A DNA stretch of 64,000 nucleotides from assembly GCA_016929525.1 (NCBI GenBank), contig JAFGIP010000080.1, positions 1 through 64,000 on the forward strand. The letters are read 5' to 3'. A program made the position numbers and the translations under genes. The DNA comes from Bacteroidales bacterium. Its GTDB lineage: Bacteria > Bacteroidota > Bacteroidia > Bacteroidales > UBA10428. This document shows, in pieces, positions 1 through 9,564 of the stretch (its first letter is position 1; every line of letters starts with the position of its first letter). The notes under the pieces were generated by a model, which did not search any database, was not told the DNA's origin, and saw only the letters and a list, made by a program, of their open reading frames with translations.

Positions 1-26
1 AATTTTGTATTTTCTTCTGTTTTCAT
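1..26 (-). CDS. Possible 5' end of a minus-strand gene (partial)
   Basis: Reading the minus strand from 26 gives ATG followed by seven sense codons (MKTEENTK) up to the window edge. It would be divergent from the AmmeMemo gene at 236, leaving about 210 bases of shared upstream DNA. Eight codons cannot establish a gene or function, so this is only flagged. Confidence 0.3.
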
Positions 27-235
27 AATGAGTCAAGTAAATCATTTATCTTTTATACTTGACACACTTTTTTGAACAGTCTCTTTATATTAGACGAATT
101 GTATTAGTTTAACAGAATATCCCTTCAGAAATTATTCAGAACCATTATACTCGGCAGCTATAATATATTAGATCGAACAATTCAATTAACTAATTTTTTC
201 GATAATTTTATCTACCGAATCTTAAGCTGATCAAT

Positions 236-1753
236 ATGTCTGTCCGAATTATATATTACTGCATATTTCTATTGATATTTGGACAATCTTGTCATTCCCA
301 GACAAAAGAAACTAATTATATTAAGACCGACCGCCAGCCGGCTGTAGCCGGCAGCTTTTATCCCGGTAATTCGGTTGAATTAACTAAAATGCTCGAAGGA
401 TTTTTCTCGGAAGCCGAAGAAGCAGATGTAAAAGATCCACTTGCTATAATAGTTCCCCATGCAGGATATGTTTTTTCAGGAAGTACAGCAGCAGCAGCAT
501 TCAAACAAATTGACCGCAATAAAATATTCAGACATATTTTCCTGATTGGTTCCAGCCATACCATGTACTTTAACGGTGCCTCTGTATACACTCAGGGAGA
601 TTTCATCACTCCTCTCGGAACAGTAAAAGTGGATACTCTCGCAAACTGGCTTGTCAATAATAATAAAATAATTACCAATGATACCAAACCACACATTACT
701 GAACACAGCCTTGAAGTACAGCTTCCGTTTTTGCAGTATTGGCTCAAAAACGATTTTACTATTATACCGATTATTATTGGCGGACAGTCACAAGAAATAT
801 GCAGGAAACTTGCTGATGCACTTGAACCCTATTTTAACAAGGATAACATTTTTGTAATCAGTACCGATTTTTCTCACTATCCGAATTACGAAGAAGCAAA
901 AATGGCTGATGCAAAAATGGCAAATGCCATACTGACTAATTCAGCTAGAAAATTTATACTGATAAAGAATCAGGTTGAAAATTCAAATATTAATAACCTG
1001 GCAACAGCTATGTGTGGCTGGACATCAGTACTTACCCTGATCAATATTACCGAAAAGCTTCCTGATGTCAGTTATAAAAAAATCGTCTATAAAAATTCAG
1101 GAGATTCCAGGTATGGCGATAAGGAAAGAGTTGTCGGATATTATGCAATAGTTGCCGCTAAAGGCACATCTGAACAATCAGAATCAGATTATCTGAATGA
1201 AAATGAGAAAATTGAACTTCTGAGAATTGCACGAAAAACGCTGAGTACCTATTTATCAGAATCGGTAATTCCTGCCTGCAATAAAGAACATATTACAGGA
1301 AACATGAATTCACAGGCAGGAGCATTTGTCACACTAAAACTGAATGATAATCTGCGGGGATGCACAGGTAATTTTTACCCTGATAAACCTTTATATCTAA
1401 CTGTACAGGATATGACTGTTGCAGCTGCGACGCAGGATCCGCGATTCTCACCTGTTAGTAAAAGTGAAGCACAAAAGCTTGAAATTGAGATATCTGTTCT
1501 TACACCACTAATAAAAATTTCATCATCCGATGAATTCATACTGGGTAAACATGGAGTTTACATTCGCAAAGGACCTTACTCAGGAACTTTTTTACCTCAG
1601 GTTGCTACTGAAACGGGATGGTCGAAAGAAGAATTTCTTGGTCACTGCTCGCGCGATAAAGCCCGGATTGGTTGGGATGGCTGGAAAACTGCCGAATTAT
1701 ATGTTTATGAAGCTTTGATCTTCAATGAACATGAATTCAAGGATAAATTATAA
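236..1753 (+). CDS. AmmeMemoRadiSam system protein: Memo (protein B) fused to AMMECR1 (protein A), predicted lipoprotein
   Basis: 505 residues with two domains. Residues about 33-308 are a Memo-like domain, structurally related to extradiol dioxygenases. The family's metal-site residues are visible: H75 in PHAGY, H108 in GSSH, H157 in TEHSLE, D211 and H214 in TDFSH, and C260. Residues about 325-500 are an AMMECR1 domain with LRGCTG (373-378), DPRFSPV (401-407) and a conserved C471. In many genomes the two domains are separate genes next to a radical SAM gene; here they are one polypeptide. The N-terminus has a hydrophobic stretch ending in FGQSC (C19), a Bacteroidota-type lipobox, so a periplasm-facing lipoprotein is inferred. 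The next gene starts 2 bases downstream. The biochemical role of the system is not established; a redox or radical-based modification is only a guess. Confidence 0.88.
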   Translation: MSVRIIYYCIFLLIFGQSCHSQTKETNYIKTDRQPAVAGSFYPGNSVELTKMLEGFFSEAEEADVKDPLAIIVPHAGYVFSGSTAAAAFKQIDRNKIFRHIFLIGSSHTMYFNGASVYTQGDFITPLGTVKVDTLANWLVNNNKIITNDTKPHITEHSLEVQLPFLQYWLKNDFTIIPIIIGGQSQEICRKLADALEPYFNKDNIFVISTDFSHYPNYEEAKMADAKMANAILTNSARKFILIKNQVENSNINNLATAMCGWTSVLTLINITEKLPDVSYKKIVYKNSGDSRYGDKERVVGYYAIVAAKGTSEQSESDYLNENEKIELLRIARKTLSTYLSESVIPACNKEHITGNMNSQAGAFVTLKLNDNLRGCTGNFYPDKPLYLTVQDMTVAAATQDPRFSPVSKSEAQKLEIEISVLTPLIKISSSDEFILGKHGVYIRKGPYSGTFLPQVATETGWSKEEFLGHCSRDKARIGWDGWKTAELYVYEALIFNEHEFKDKL

Positions 1754-1755
1754 CC

Positions 1756-4233
1756 ATGCAAACACCTTATCTTCTCCTGCCTTTAGGAATTCTTACTATA
1801 TTGCTTTACCTGGTAAGTCATTTACTGGTGCGTCTTAATATATGGTCCAGATCTTCGCACAGAAAACTCTGGAATGTAGTTCTGCTGTTTGTCTTCCTTT
1901 CAACAGCTGTTCTTGGACTTCTGTTAGCAATTCAAATTAATTATAAGCTGGAATGGAAAACAGTTAATGAACTGCTTAAATGGCATGTTGATTTGGGTAT
2001 TGCACTCAGCTTTGTAGCCGTCTTTCACCTGATATGGAATTTCTCATACTATGTTAATCTGTTCAGGAAAAAATCTGCTCCATATAAAAAAGAAACCCTA
2101 AAAAATATTGCAATTAGTAAAATTGATATACGAAATATACGAGTGTTGATTTTCCTTTCCGGTTTTACTTCTACAGTCATCCAGGTTCTGATGATCAGAG
2201 AGATCACTACCATTTTCCAAGGTAATGAATTTATGATGGGTTGGACCCTCGGAATATGGATGCTGCTGACAGGAACAGGTGCATTCCTGGGAAGAAATTA
2301 CAACGTCTCTAAAACTGATATCTCTCTCTTAAGAAGAATATTGATTTCGGTTTCCGGTATTACCCCAGTGCTGATTATCCTGTTGAATCTTTTAAAAAAT
2401 GTAATATTCTTGCCCGGAACCTTAATTAGTCCTCTCTCTTTTCTGTTTCTATGCTTATTGATTCTTACCCCGATATGTCTGTTAACAGGTTTTATGTTTT
2501 CTTTGTTTGTGCGTTTTCAGTCATCAGAAAAAAAAAGCTTTATCAGTGTTTATGCACTGGAAGCATTGGGAAGTATTGTTGGAGGAATAATCGTGTCTTT
2601 TCTTTTTATTAACTGGCTAACCATTTTGCAATCCCTTTTTATACTTATCTTAATTATAATTATCGCTATTTATCTGCTATTCAAAGTAAATGCTATTATA
2701 ATCCCAATATCCGTTGTGAGTTTACTTACTATAATACTTTTTATTTCACCATTAGAAAATAAAATCAGATCCGGGATTTTCCTTGACCAGAACATTCTGG
2801 AAAATAAAGAAACCTTTTTCGGCAATATAACCGTCACTGAAAATGCAGGAGAATATAACTTTTTTAATAACGGTTCTCTCATTTTCTCCTCTGATAACTT
2901 TATCCTTCGTGAAGAATACACTCACTATGCCCTTTTACAGCATAGAAATGCTGAAAAAGTTCTCGTGGTTTCAGGGGGAGTATCCGGTATTGCAAACGAA
3001 GTGCTTAAATATCACTCCGTTAAAGCCATCCATTGTATCGAGATTAATCCAAAACTTATCAGTATGGGAAAGAAATACAAACTTCTCCCAAAAGATCCCG
3101 TGGTGAGTTTTATTTATGGCGATGTAAAAAGATATATTACCAAAACAAATGTAAAATACGATGCAGTAATTATGGCCGTCCCCGATCCTTCAAGCTTGCA
3201 GATTAACAGGTATTATACAAATGAATTTTTGACAGAGTTGAAAAAACATCTCAATGAGAATGCAGTAATAATATATGGAATCTCCTCAACAGGAAATTAT
3301 TTAGGTGATGCACAGGCAAACAAACTGGCAGTGCTGATCAATACATTAAAAATACATTTCAGATTTGTGGATTTACTGCCGGGCGAGAAAGACTATTTGC
3401 TGGCTTCCAATACTGAACTTTCTCTTTCAATATCCTCACTTTATACTTCAAATGATATTGAAAATATATATGTTAATTCCGATTATATTGATGATACATC
3501 CATAAAAATGAGAAACGAACTTATTCTTGAAGGCCTCCCGGAAAATGAAGCTATCAATACAAATGATCGTCCAATACCTGTTTTCTTTGACACATTACGA
3601 TTTATCTCACAATTTTATACCGATCAGAAAATAATTGTATATCTGCCACTTCTGCTGTTGCTTATTCCTTTATTTTTTATGAAACCGGAATCAACCGGAA
3701 TGTATGCTGCGGGATTTTCAGGCGCATCAGTTGAAATCCTGCTGATCTTTGCCTTTCAAATAATATATGGATATGTATATTCTGCCATTGGACTGATAGT
3801 GGCTATATTTATGGCAGGTCTGACCACAGGATCATTACTCGGTTACCAATGGAAAATCTCCAGGATACATCTGCCTCTCCTTCAGGTTTGTTTAATTATA
3901 TTCCTGATGATACTACCGTTTTTAATTGACATATTTGATCAGCAGGTCAGAACTGCATTATTATGGCCGCTGTTCATCCTTATCACATTCTTACCTTCAA
4001 CTTTAATTGGATATTTTTTTGTTGTTGCTTCCAGCCTTCAAAGTGCTGACATTTCCAAATCAGCACCTGCTGTTTATGCTGCCGATCTGATCGGGTCGTC
4101 GCTTGGTATCATAGTAACCACAATTCTTTTGGTACCACTACTGGGGGTAACTTACACCTGTTACGTTCTTGCAGCTTTTAATCTGGTAGTTGCTGCTTTT
4201 TATATAATAAGAAGAATATTTTTACACACCTGA
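1756..4233 (+). CDS. Large polytopic membrane protein with spermidine-synthase-like core
   Basis: 825 residues. Residues 1-105 form a three-helix module with a histidine pair (H77, H91) in the KWHVDLGIALSFVAVFHLIW region, reminiscent of small b-type haem-binding helices. Residues about 128-335 are MFS-like transmembrane helices, about 350-600 a Rossmann methyltransferase/polyamine-synthase-like domain, and about 625-822 more helices. The SAM-loop equivalent is LVVSGGVSG (403-411) and the acidic strand end is IEINP. The catalytic Asp of true spermidine synthases is missing: the segment reads VIMAVPDPSS (471-480). Canonical spermidine synthesis is therefore unlikely. The gene follows the Memo-AMMECR1 gene after 2 bases, so the two are almost certainly cotranscribed. 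Haem binding is an inference from two histidines only. Confidence 0.75.
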   Translation: MQTPYLLLPLGILTILLYLVSHLLVRLNIWSRSSHRKLWNVVLLFVFLSTAVLGLLLAIQINYKLEWKTVNELLKWHVDLGIALSFVAVFHLIWNFSYYVNLFRKKSAPYKKETLKNIAISKIDIRNIRVLIFLSGFTSTVIQVLMIREITTIFQGNEFMMGWTLGIWMLLTGTGAFLGRNYNVSKTDISLLRRILISVSGITPVLIILLNLLKNVIFLPGTLISPLSFLFLCLLILTPICLLTGFMFSLFVRFQSSEKKSFISVYALEALGSIVGGIIVSFLFINWLTILQSLFILILIIIIAIYLLFKVNAIIIPISVVSLLTIILFISPLENKIRSGIFLDQNILENKETFFGNITVTENAGEYNFFNNGSLIFSSDNFILREEYTHYALLQHRNAEKVLVVSGGVSGIANEVLKYHSVKAIHCIEINPKLISMGKKYKLLPKDPVVSFIYGDVKRYITKTNVKYDAVIMAVPDPSSLQINRYYTNEFLTELKKHLNENAVIIYGISSTGNYLGDAQANKLAVLINTLKIHFRFVDLLPGEKDYLLASNTELSLSISSLYTSNDIENIYVNSDYIDDTSIKMRNELILEGLPENEAINTNDRPIPVFFDTLRFISQFYTDQKIIVYLPLLLLLIPLFFMKPESTGMYAAGFSGASVEILLIFAFQIIYGYVYSAIGLIVAIFMAGLTTGSLLGYQWKISRIHLPLLQVCLIIFLMILPFLIDIFDQQVRTALLWPLFILITFLPSTLIGYFFVVASSLQSADISKSAPAVYAADLIGSSLGIIVTTILLVPLLGVTYTCYVLAAFNLVVAAFYIIRRIFLHT

Positions 4234-4412
4234 TCAGCAATCGTTAAAACAAAGTTTACAAAGGATCATGTTGCTCAAACAATAAAAATAATTTAAATGT
4301 AACTTCTTTTATATCTTAAGTATTTATTACCCTGATTTTGGCGTTTTTTATCTGTTATGCCCTAACTTTATCATAATCTTTCAGCTTTTGAATTAGAATA
4401 GTTGGTAACACA

Positions 4413-5537
4413 GTGATGAAAATATCCAAAAGAGAGTTTATCAGGAAAAGTATGGTATGCGCAGGAGGATTGTTTTGTCCATACTTTACTGTTAATTCCA
4501 AAGCGATTGGTACTTCCGGCCCCGGAAAATGGAGTAAAGAAACTATGTTTTATTCAGTAACTCCCAGAGGAGTTAAATGCGGAATTTGTCCGAATGAATG
4601 CACTCTAAGGCCAGGAGAGACCAGTGATTGCAGAAACCGAATAAACTACGACGGAAAACTGTATTCAATCGCATACGGTAATCCGTGTGCTGTGCATATC
4701 GATCCTATCGAAAAAAAACCTTTGCTTCATTTTTATCCAAAATCAAAAGCTTTTTCAATTGCCACAGCCGGTTGTAATTTCGTTTGTCTTAATTGCCAGA
4801 ACTGGGAGATCTCACAAACCAGTCCTAAAAAAACACGGAATTACGACCTGATGCCCGAAAGGGTTGTTGAATCCTGTAAGAAAAACAGCTGTGAATCAAT
4901 TGCATATACATATTCAGAACCTGTTTCATTTTACGAATATGTATACGATACATCAAAGCTGGCACATGAGGTTTCAATAAAAAATGTTATGGTATCGAAC
5001 GGATATATTAATCAGAAACCTCTCAAAAAACTTATTCCTTATCTCGATGCTGCCAATATCGACCTGAAAAGTTTCGATGATGAAATTTATTTGAAACTTA
5101 ATGCCGGAAAATTACAACCTGTGCTTGATACTCTGATAACTTTAAAAGACAATGGTGTATGGGTTGAGATCACAAATCTTATCATACCCTCATGGACAGA
5201 TGACCTTGAAATGATAAAACGTATGTGTGCATGGCTGGTATCAAATGGATTTTCAGAATATCCGCTTCATTTCAGCAGATTTCATCCTACATATAGACTT
5301 ACACAACTCCCTGCGACTCCATTAGCTACACTTATTAAAGCAAGTGATATAGCCAGAAGGGAAGGTTGCAAATATGTGTATGTCGGTAATATACCCGGCA
5401 AAGGCATGGAAAATACTATTTGCCCGAATTGCAGAGAGGTGGTTATAGAACGAAGAGGTTATACAATCCTGAAATATGACATCTCGTCAGGAAAGTGCAA
5501 GCATTGCGGGACAAAAATTAATGGTATATGGAATTGA
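4413..5537 (+). CDS. AmmeMemoRadiSam system radical SAM enzyme with Tat-like leader
   Basis: 374 residues of the PflA-like radical SAM family that accompanies AMMECR1 and Memo. The iron-sulfur motif CX3CX2C is C121, C125, C128 (ATAGCNFVCLNCQNW). A cysteine-rich N-terminal segment (C56, C59, C63, C73) and a C-terminal double CX2C (337/340 and 362/365) could bind zinc or another cluster. The first 33 residues begin SKREFIRKS followed by a hydrophobic stretch, resembling a twin-arginine signal with KR in place of RR. Export of a radical SAM protein would be unusual, but the matching lipoprotein signal on the Memo-AMMECR1 partner makes the idea coherent. It lies 179 bases after the membrane protein. 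Family assignment is strong; substrate is unknown. Confidence 0.88.
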   Translation: MMKISKREFIRKSMVCAGGLFCPYFTVNSKAIGTSGPGKWSKETMFYSVTPRGVKCGICPNECTLRPGETSDCRNRINYDGKLYSIAYGNPCAVHIDPIEKKPLLHFYPKSKAFSIATAGCNFVCLNCQNWEISQTSPKKTRNYDLMPERVVESCKKNSCESIAYTYSEPVSFYEYVYDTSKLAHEVSIKNVMVSNGYINQKPLKKLIPYLDAANIDLKSFDDEIYLKLNAGKLQPVLDTLITLKDNGVWVEITNLIIPSWTDDLEMIKRMCAWLVSNGFSEYPLHFSRFHPTYRLTQLPATPLATLIKASDIARREGCKYVYVGNIPGKGMENTICPNCREVVIERRGYTILKYDISSGKCKHCGTKINGIWN

Positions 5538-5608
5538 TAATAATCCCTTTATCATTTCTCTCGCGTAATTCTTTCAAACTTTAATGTTAAATTAAACCGC
5601 TTTTAAAA

Positions 5609-6940
5609 GTGGCCCGTATGACTAAGAAGTCTATTGCACATGACATATTGGTTATTGCTTCACCGATCATTGTTCAAAACCTTGTGCAATATATTCAATT
5701 GCAGGTTGATATGGCAATGCTCGGACGATATAACTTGCATTTCTTATCGGCAATTGGCAATGTGCTTTTCCCATATACCATTATGTATGCATTTCTTGCA
5801 GCAATCAGCACAGGAGCCACTGTTCTAATAGCCCATACCATCGGTGCCGGTGCTTTAAAATCTGCAAGAAGATATTCCGAGGTTTCTTTCTTTTATAATG
5901 CGCTAATAGCCATTCCTATGTTTGCCATCCTTTACTTTTTTGCTGTTGCTATTATGAGAGGGATGGGAACCTCACCGGATATTGTTCAGTATGGTTCAAT
6001 ATATATGAGGGTTCTGGCATTTTCATTTTTGTCTTTTAGTATTGAACTATCAGTTGTTGCTATACTGATTGGAATGGGTAAAACCAAAGCCATAATGCAG
6101 GCTGCTATTATCCGGACTATCGTAAATATTGCTCTAGACTGGACACTGATTTATGGAAATCTCGGATTCCCTGAAGCGGGCATAAAAGGCGCTGCACTCG
6201 CTACCACCATATCGAACTTTTCTGCAGCGTTTTATCTGGTTATTTACTATTTGGCCGATAAGAAACTAAGTATAAAACCAACCCTGTATGGCATTTTCAA
6301 ACCCAAATGGAGTATTGAAATAAACAGCATCAAAATAGGACTGCCCTATGGACTTGAAGCTATGTTGTGGTCGTTCGGACAACTGATCCTCATCAGGTTG
6401 ATAAATATTATTGATCCTTATGCAGCAGGTTCCTATGTTCTTATTGCCAGAATACAGGCTATAACATTTTTCTTCTATGTAGGTCTTGCCCGGGGCACCT
6501 TAACCCTGGTAGGGCAGAGCATGGGTGCCGGTAAAAGAAAAGAAGCAATTCATACCGGAATGGTTAGTCTGTACATGTCGCTTATCATTTGTGTTATAGC
6601 TGCTGTATTGTTTACTACAATACCAGATAAGATCCTGTCGATTTTTACCACAGAACACGATCTTATATCCCGGCTGCAACCTCTAATGTTCATTATCGCC
6701 ATCAATGTATTTCCGGTTTCGGTAAATGTTGTTATCGGAAATGCTATCCGTGGCATGAAAGACACTTTGTGGATGTTCTATACACAGTCGTTCGGAACCT
6801 TATTCGTGATCGGCATGAGTTCACTAATGCTGTTTGTATTCCAATACAAACTGACCGGCATTTTTATAACCATTCTTACTGATGAAATAGTTCGTTCGGT
6901 TCTAAACTTTTGGAGATTCTACAAAACCCCGGTCAGTTAA
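5609..6940 (+). CDS. MATE family efflux transporter
   Basis: 443 residues with about twelve hydrophobic helices in two homologous halves, typical of MATE (NorM/DinF-like) exporters that use sodium or proton gradients to expel cationic compounds. Family-like segments include ASPIIVQNLVQ and QLQVDMAMLGRY near the N-terminus and GLPYGLEAMLW at the start of the second half. The first candidate start is GTG at 5609 and an ATG lies three codons later (5618). It sits 71 bases after the radical SAM gene on the same strand, so it could be a distal member of that transcript, but no functional link is shown. Confidence 0.85.
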   Translation: MARMTKKSIAHDILVIASPIIVQNLVQYIQLQVDMAMLGRYNLHFLSAIGNVLFPYTIMYAFLAAISTGATVLIAHTIGAGALKSARRYSEVSFFYNALIAIPMFAILYFFAVAIMRGMGTSPDIVQYGSIYMRVLAFSFLSFSIELSVVAILIGMGKTKAIMQAAIIRTIVNIALDWTLIYGNLGFPEAGIKGAALATTISNFSAAFYLVIYYLADKKLSIKPTLYGIFKPKWSIEINSIKIGLPYGLEAMLWSFGQLILIRLINIIDPYAAGSYVLIARIQAITFFFYVGLARGTLTLVGQSMGAGKRKEAIHTGMVSLYMSLIICVIAAVLFTTIPDKILSIFTTEHDLISRLQPLMFIIAINVFPVSVNVVIGNAIRGMKDTLWMFYTQSFGTLFVIGMSSLMLFVFQYKLTGIFITILTDEIVRSVLNFWRFYKTPVS

Positions 6941-6965
6941 AAGTATTATCCCGACTTTCCGAATC

Positions 6966-8795
6966 TTAATTTTTGATAAGTTTTATGAAATGTACTTTAT
7001 CATCATAATTGGCTCTGATAATATAGAGTCCAGCTGGCCAGTCAGAACAATCAATACGGTATTTTTTATCATTCAGTTCACCCGTGAACATAGTTTTCCC
7101 ATCAACAGATATTATCTGCATCTTTAATACTGCTCCTTCTTCAACTGAAATGGTAAAGTAAGTATTAGCCGGATTGGGAGATATGGTCATCGGATCTATA
7201 TCTATATTCTCAAAACTAACTCCACAATCATCGGATACAAGTACCGAATCGATACTCGAATAGCAACTACCCGTTACCGTAAGTGAATATGTTCCGGCTT
7301 CCGTTACTGTAATTTGTTGTTCATCACTTCCGGTTGACCAGGAATAGTCAACCCCGTCAAAAGAACCACCGTTTATCTCAACTGATGCAACATCACACAG
7401 ATACATAGTGTCTTCTTCAAATTCCAGGTCTATCGGTTCATTTTCCAGTGCTCCTATATCAGGTGTCACTGCATCACGTGGCACATCGTAATAATCACTA
7501 TCGACCCTGACCGGAGTACCTGCATTTTGAAGATCTTCCGAACAGGCAATAATAAAATTCTCATCTACAAATCCGGGGTCTACACAAACTGAGTTCATAT
7601 CGAAACCCGTTGAGTCCTGCCATTGCGCAAGTGAATCAATGTCGGAACCATAATAGTTAGCGAATATACCGGTTTCTGTATACAAATTATTATAATCAAA
7701 CTCACCTATTATTAATTCATCTTCATCTAAATACTGCACAACATAACCGGTTGCAAAATTGACCAGATTGTTATTCAGAAATGTATTATTTGTCCCGAAG
7801 CCAGAGGCCACCGGTATATTCAGAGCAGCCGATGATCCTGATGAAAATTCTCCGATCACAACGGAATTGTAATAAAAATCCTGATAACTTCCATTTCGTG
7901 TCTGTATTCCGTAATCAATAGAAGTGGTCCCATCACCTTCAATATAGATAATATTGTTTGCCACTGTATTTTCATAATTACCACCCGAATACCCAATATC
8001 CATTCCTTTACCAGTTTTCAGATTAAAGTAATTGTTCTCAATACTATAAGAAAAAGCATTACCGAATTCAATTCCAATATAGGTCGATCCTGTACCTGTA
8101 TTGTAAAACACATTATCTTCAAACATCGAATACATTGTTTTGTAACCATATATACCCTTGTCCAGGTTTTGTATAAATTCATTGTTTACCACTTTTATGT
8201 ATTCAACGTTATTGCCTGTTAACCCATAAATTCCTAAACCTGTTCCACCATACCTGACTGCACAGCTGATAACCGCAATGCTATCGGCATCGGGATCATC
8301 AACATGGATCACATTGCTGGTACTCCCGTTGTAGGAGATCATTTCTGCATTTTCTATGGCAATACCATGACAACCATTTTGCATCAGGATACATGTGGCA
8401 TATGTGTCACCTCCTGCTTCAACTGTAACATCCTGAAGAGCTACATACTGAGCACTGTCGAACTGAAAAACATAGTTATCCTCAGTGCCAGAGGCAGTAT
8501 AAGTGATAACAATCAATTCGCCCGGAGACAGTGAACCGGCACGTTTAATATATAATGGATTTTGAATTCCACTCCCTTCAATATAAGGGATTGTAACCTG
8601 CTCTTCGTATAATGTATCTGTAAGAAGTATACTAACCGGACCATTCATACCTTCAGATTCTAGTGTTGTAATAGCTTCTGTTATACTTTCAAAATCACAC
8701 GATAAATCTTCACAAACTGTATAGTCACCACTCATCTGAGCTTTTAATAAGACGCTGGCACGAAAAAGGGTAAAAAAAATTACTGGTTTTTTCAT
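6966..8795 (-). CDS. Secreted beta-helix protein with T9SS sorting domain
   Basis: 609 residues. The central part (about 90-400) is rich in short repeated Asn/Gly/Ile turns such as NNYFNLKTG and NNIIYIEGDG, typical of a right-handed parallel beta-helix of the pectate-lyase/NosD type. An Ig-like or PKD-like stretch follows (about 450-520, with SWSTGSDEQQITVTEAGTYS). The last 80 residues, beginning near ISPNPANTYF and ending FIKLIKN, are a type IX secretion sorting domain, so secretion and surface attachment are inferred. The N-terminal hydrophobic stretch is short and interrupted by Arg12, so signal peptide and start are less certain. Substrate, probably a polysaccharide or host/environmental polymer, is not known. 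Confidence 0.8.
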   Translation of the reverse strand: MKKPVIFFTLFRASVLLKAQMSGDYTVCEDLSCDFESITEAITTLESEGMNGPVSILLTDTLYEEQVTIPYIEGSGIQNPLYIKRAGSLSPGELIVITYTASGTEDNYVFQFDSAQYVALQDVTVEAGGDTYATCILMQNGCHGIAIENAEMISYNGSTSNVIHVDDPDADSIAVISCAVRYGGTGLGIYGLTGNNVEYIKVVNNEFIQNLDKGIYGYKTMYSMFEDNVFYNTGTGSTYIGIEFGNAFSYSIENNYFNLKTGKGMDIGYSGGNYENTVANNIIYIEGDGTTSIDYGIQTRNGSYQDFYYNSVVIGEFSSGSSAALNIPVASGFGTNNTFLNNNLVNFATGYVVQYLDEDELIIGEFDYNNLYTETGIFANYYGSDIDSLAQWQDSTGFDMNSVCVDPGFVDENFIIACSEDLQNAGTPVRVDSDYYDVPRDAVTPDIGALENEPIDLEFEEDTMYLCDVASVEINGGSFDGVDYSWSTGSDEQQITVTEAGTYSLTVTGSCYSSIDSVLVSDDCGVSFENIDIDPMTISPNPANTYFTISVEEGAVLKMQIISVDGKTMFTGELNDKKYRIDCSDWPAGLYIIRANYDDKVHFIKLIKN

Positions 8796-9002
8796 GGTTA
8801 GATGATTTTATTAATTTATATCTCTGAAATGAATTCTTTGCATATTAAATAGAATTATTTCCAATCAACTGAAGTTCTTTTTTGTAAAACAAAAATGACC
8901 ATAATTGTTGTATATTTCCCTACTTTAAGCAGAAAATTTCAGTTTATGGCAGGCAATCAGGTTAGCTGATTCATAGAGATCTTTAACTTTTGACTTTCAG
9001 TT

Positions 9003-9365
9003 TTACATTTCATGGTTGATTAATATCCTGAATTTAATAATCTCTGCAATCAAATCCAGAGGGATTGGTTTATCAAGAGGAAACTTAACCGACCCTTTAG
9101 CATATTCATAAACTGATAACTCTTCTTTGAATGCCTCAATTCCTGATGGTGTCGGATAAAATCCGATATGTTTTTTATATGCCGCAAAATACGCTAAGAC
9201 TCCATTCTGCTTATAAGTCGGGATTTGATAACTCATTGATTCCTCAGCCTCCGGGGCTGCCTTTTTTATTGTTGCCCTTATTTCTTTCAGGATTTTCTGA
9301 ATATCTTCCGGAAATCCCGAAATGTAACTTTCAACCGTTTCAGGTATTTTCTTTTTTAATTCCAT
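9003..9365 (-). CDS. DUF1801 / YdhG-like protein
   Basis: 120 residues matching the DUF1801 pattern: an N-terminal helix pair (ETVESYISGFPEDIQKILKE), then AAPEAEESMSYQIPTY, AYKKHIGFYPTP and a C-terminal KFPLDKPIPLDLIAEIIKFR. The fold resembles frataxin-like or DNA-glycosylase-inhibitor-like small proteins, and some relatives are described as iron chaperones. No signal peptide is visible, so it is cytoplasmic. It stands alone, divergent from carB with about 200 bases between them. Specific role unknown. Confidence 0.8.
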   Translation of the reverse strand: MELKKKIPETVESYISGFPEDIQKILKEIRATIKKAAPEAEESMSYQIPTYKQNGVLAYFAAYKKHIGFYPTPSGIEAFKEELSVYEYAKGSVKFPLDKPIPLDLIAEIIKFRILINHEM

Positions 9366-9564
9366 AATCCATTTTTAATAGCATTCCAATTTCACAATAC
9401 TACAATGTTAATAATTGGTTGAAAATTAATTGGTACCTATTGCTTATGAAAATTTTTCCTGCCTAAAATATTTCATATTTTGCGCCGGATTAAATTCAAT
9501 TTAAAAGTTGAACCCAATAATAAAATCTATATAATTATAATCTGAAATTAACGAAATTAATCCT

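Noticed and set aside
1756-4233. Calling the gene speE, a true spermidine synthase
   Set aside because: The catalytic Asp is missing and the protein is mostly membrane helices.
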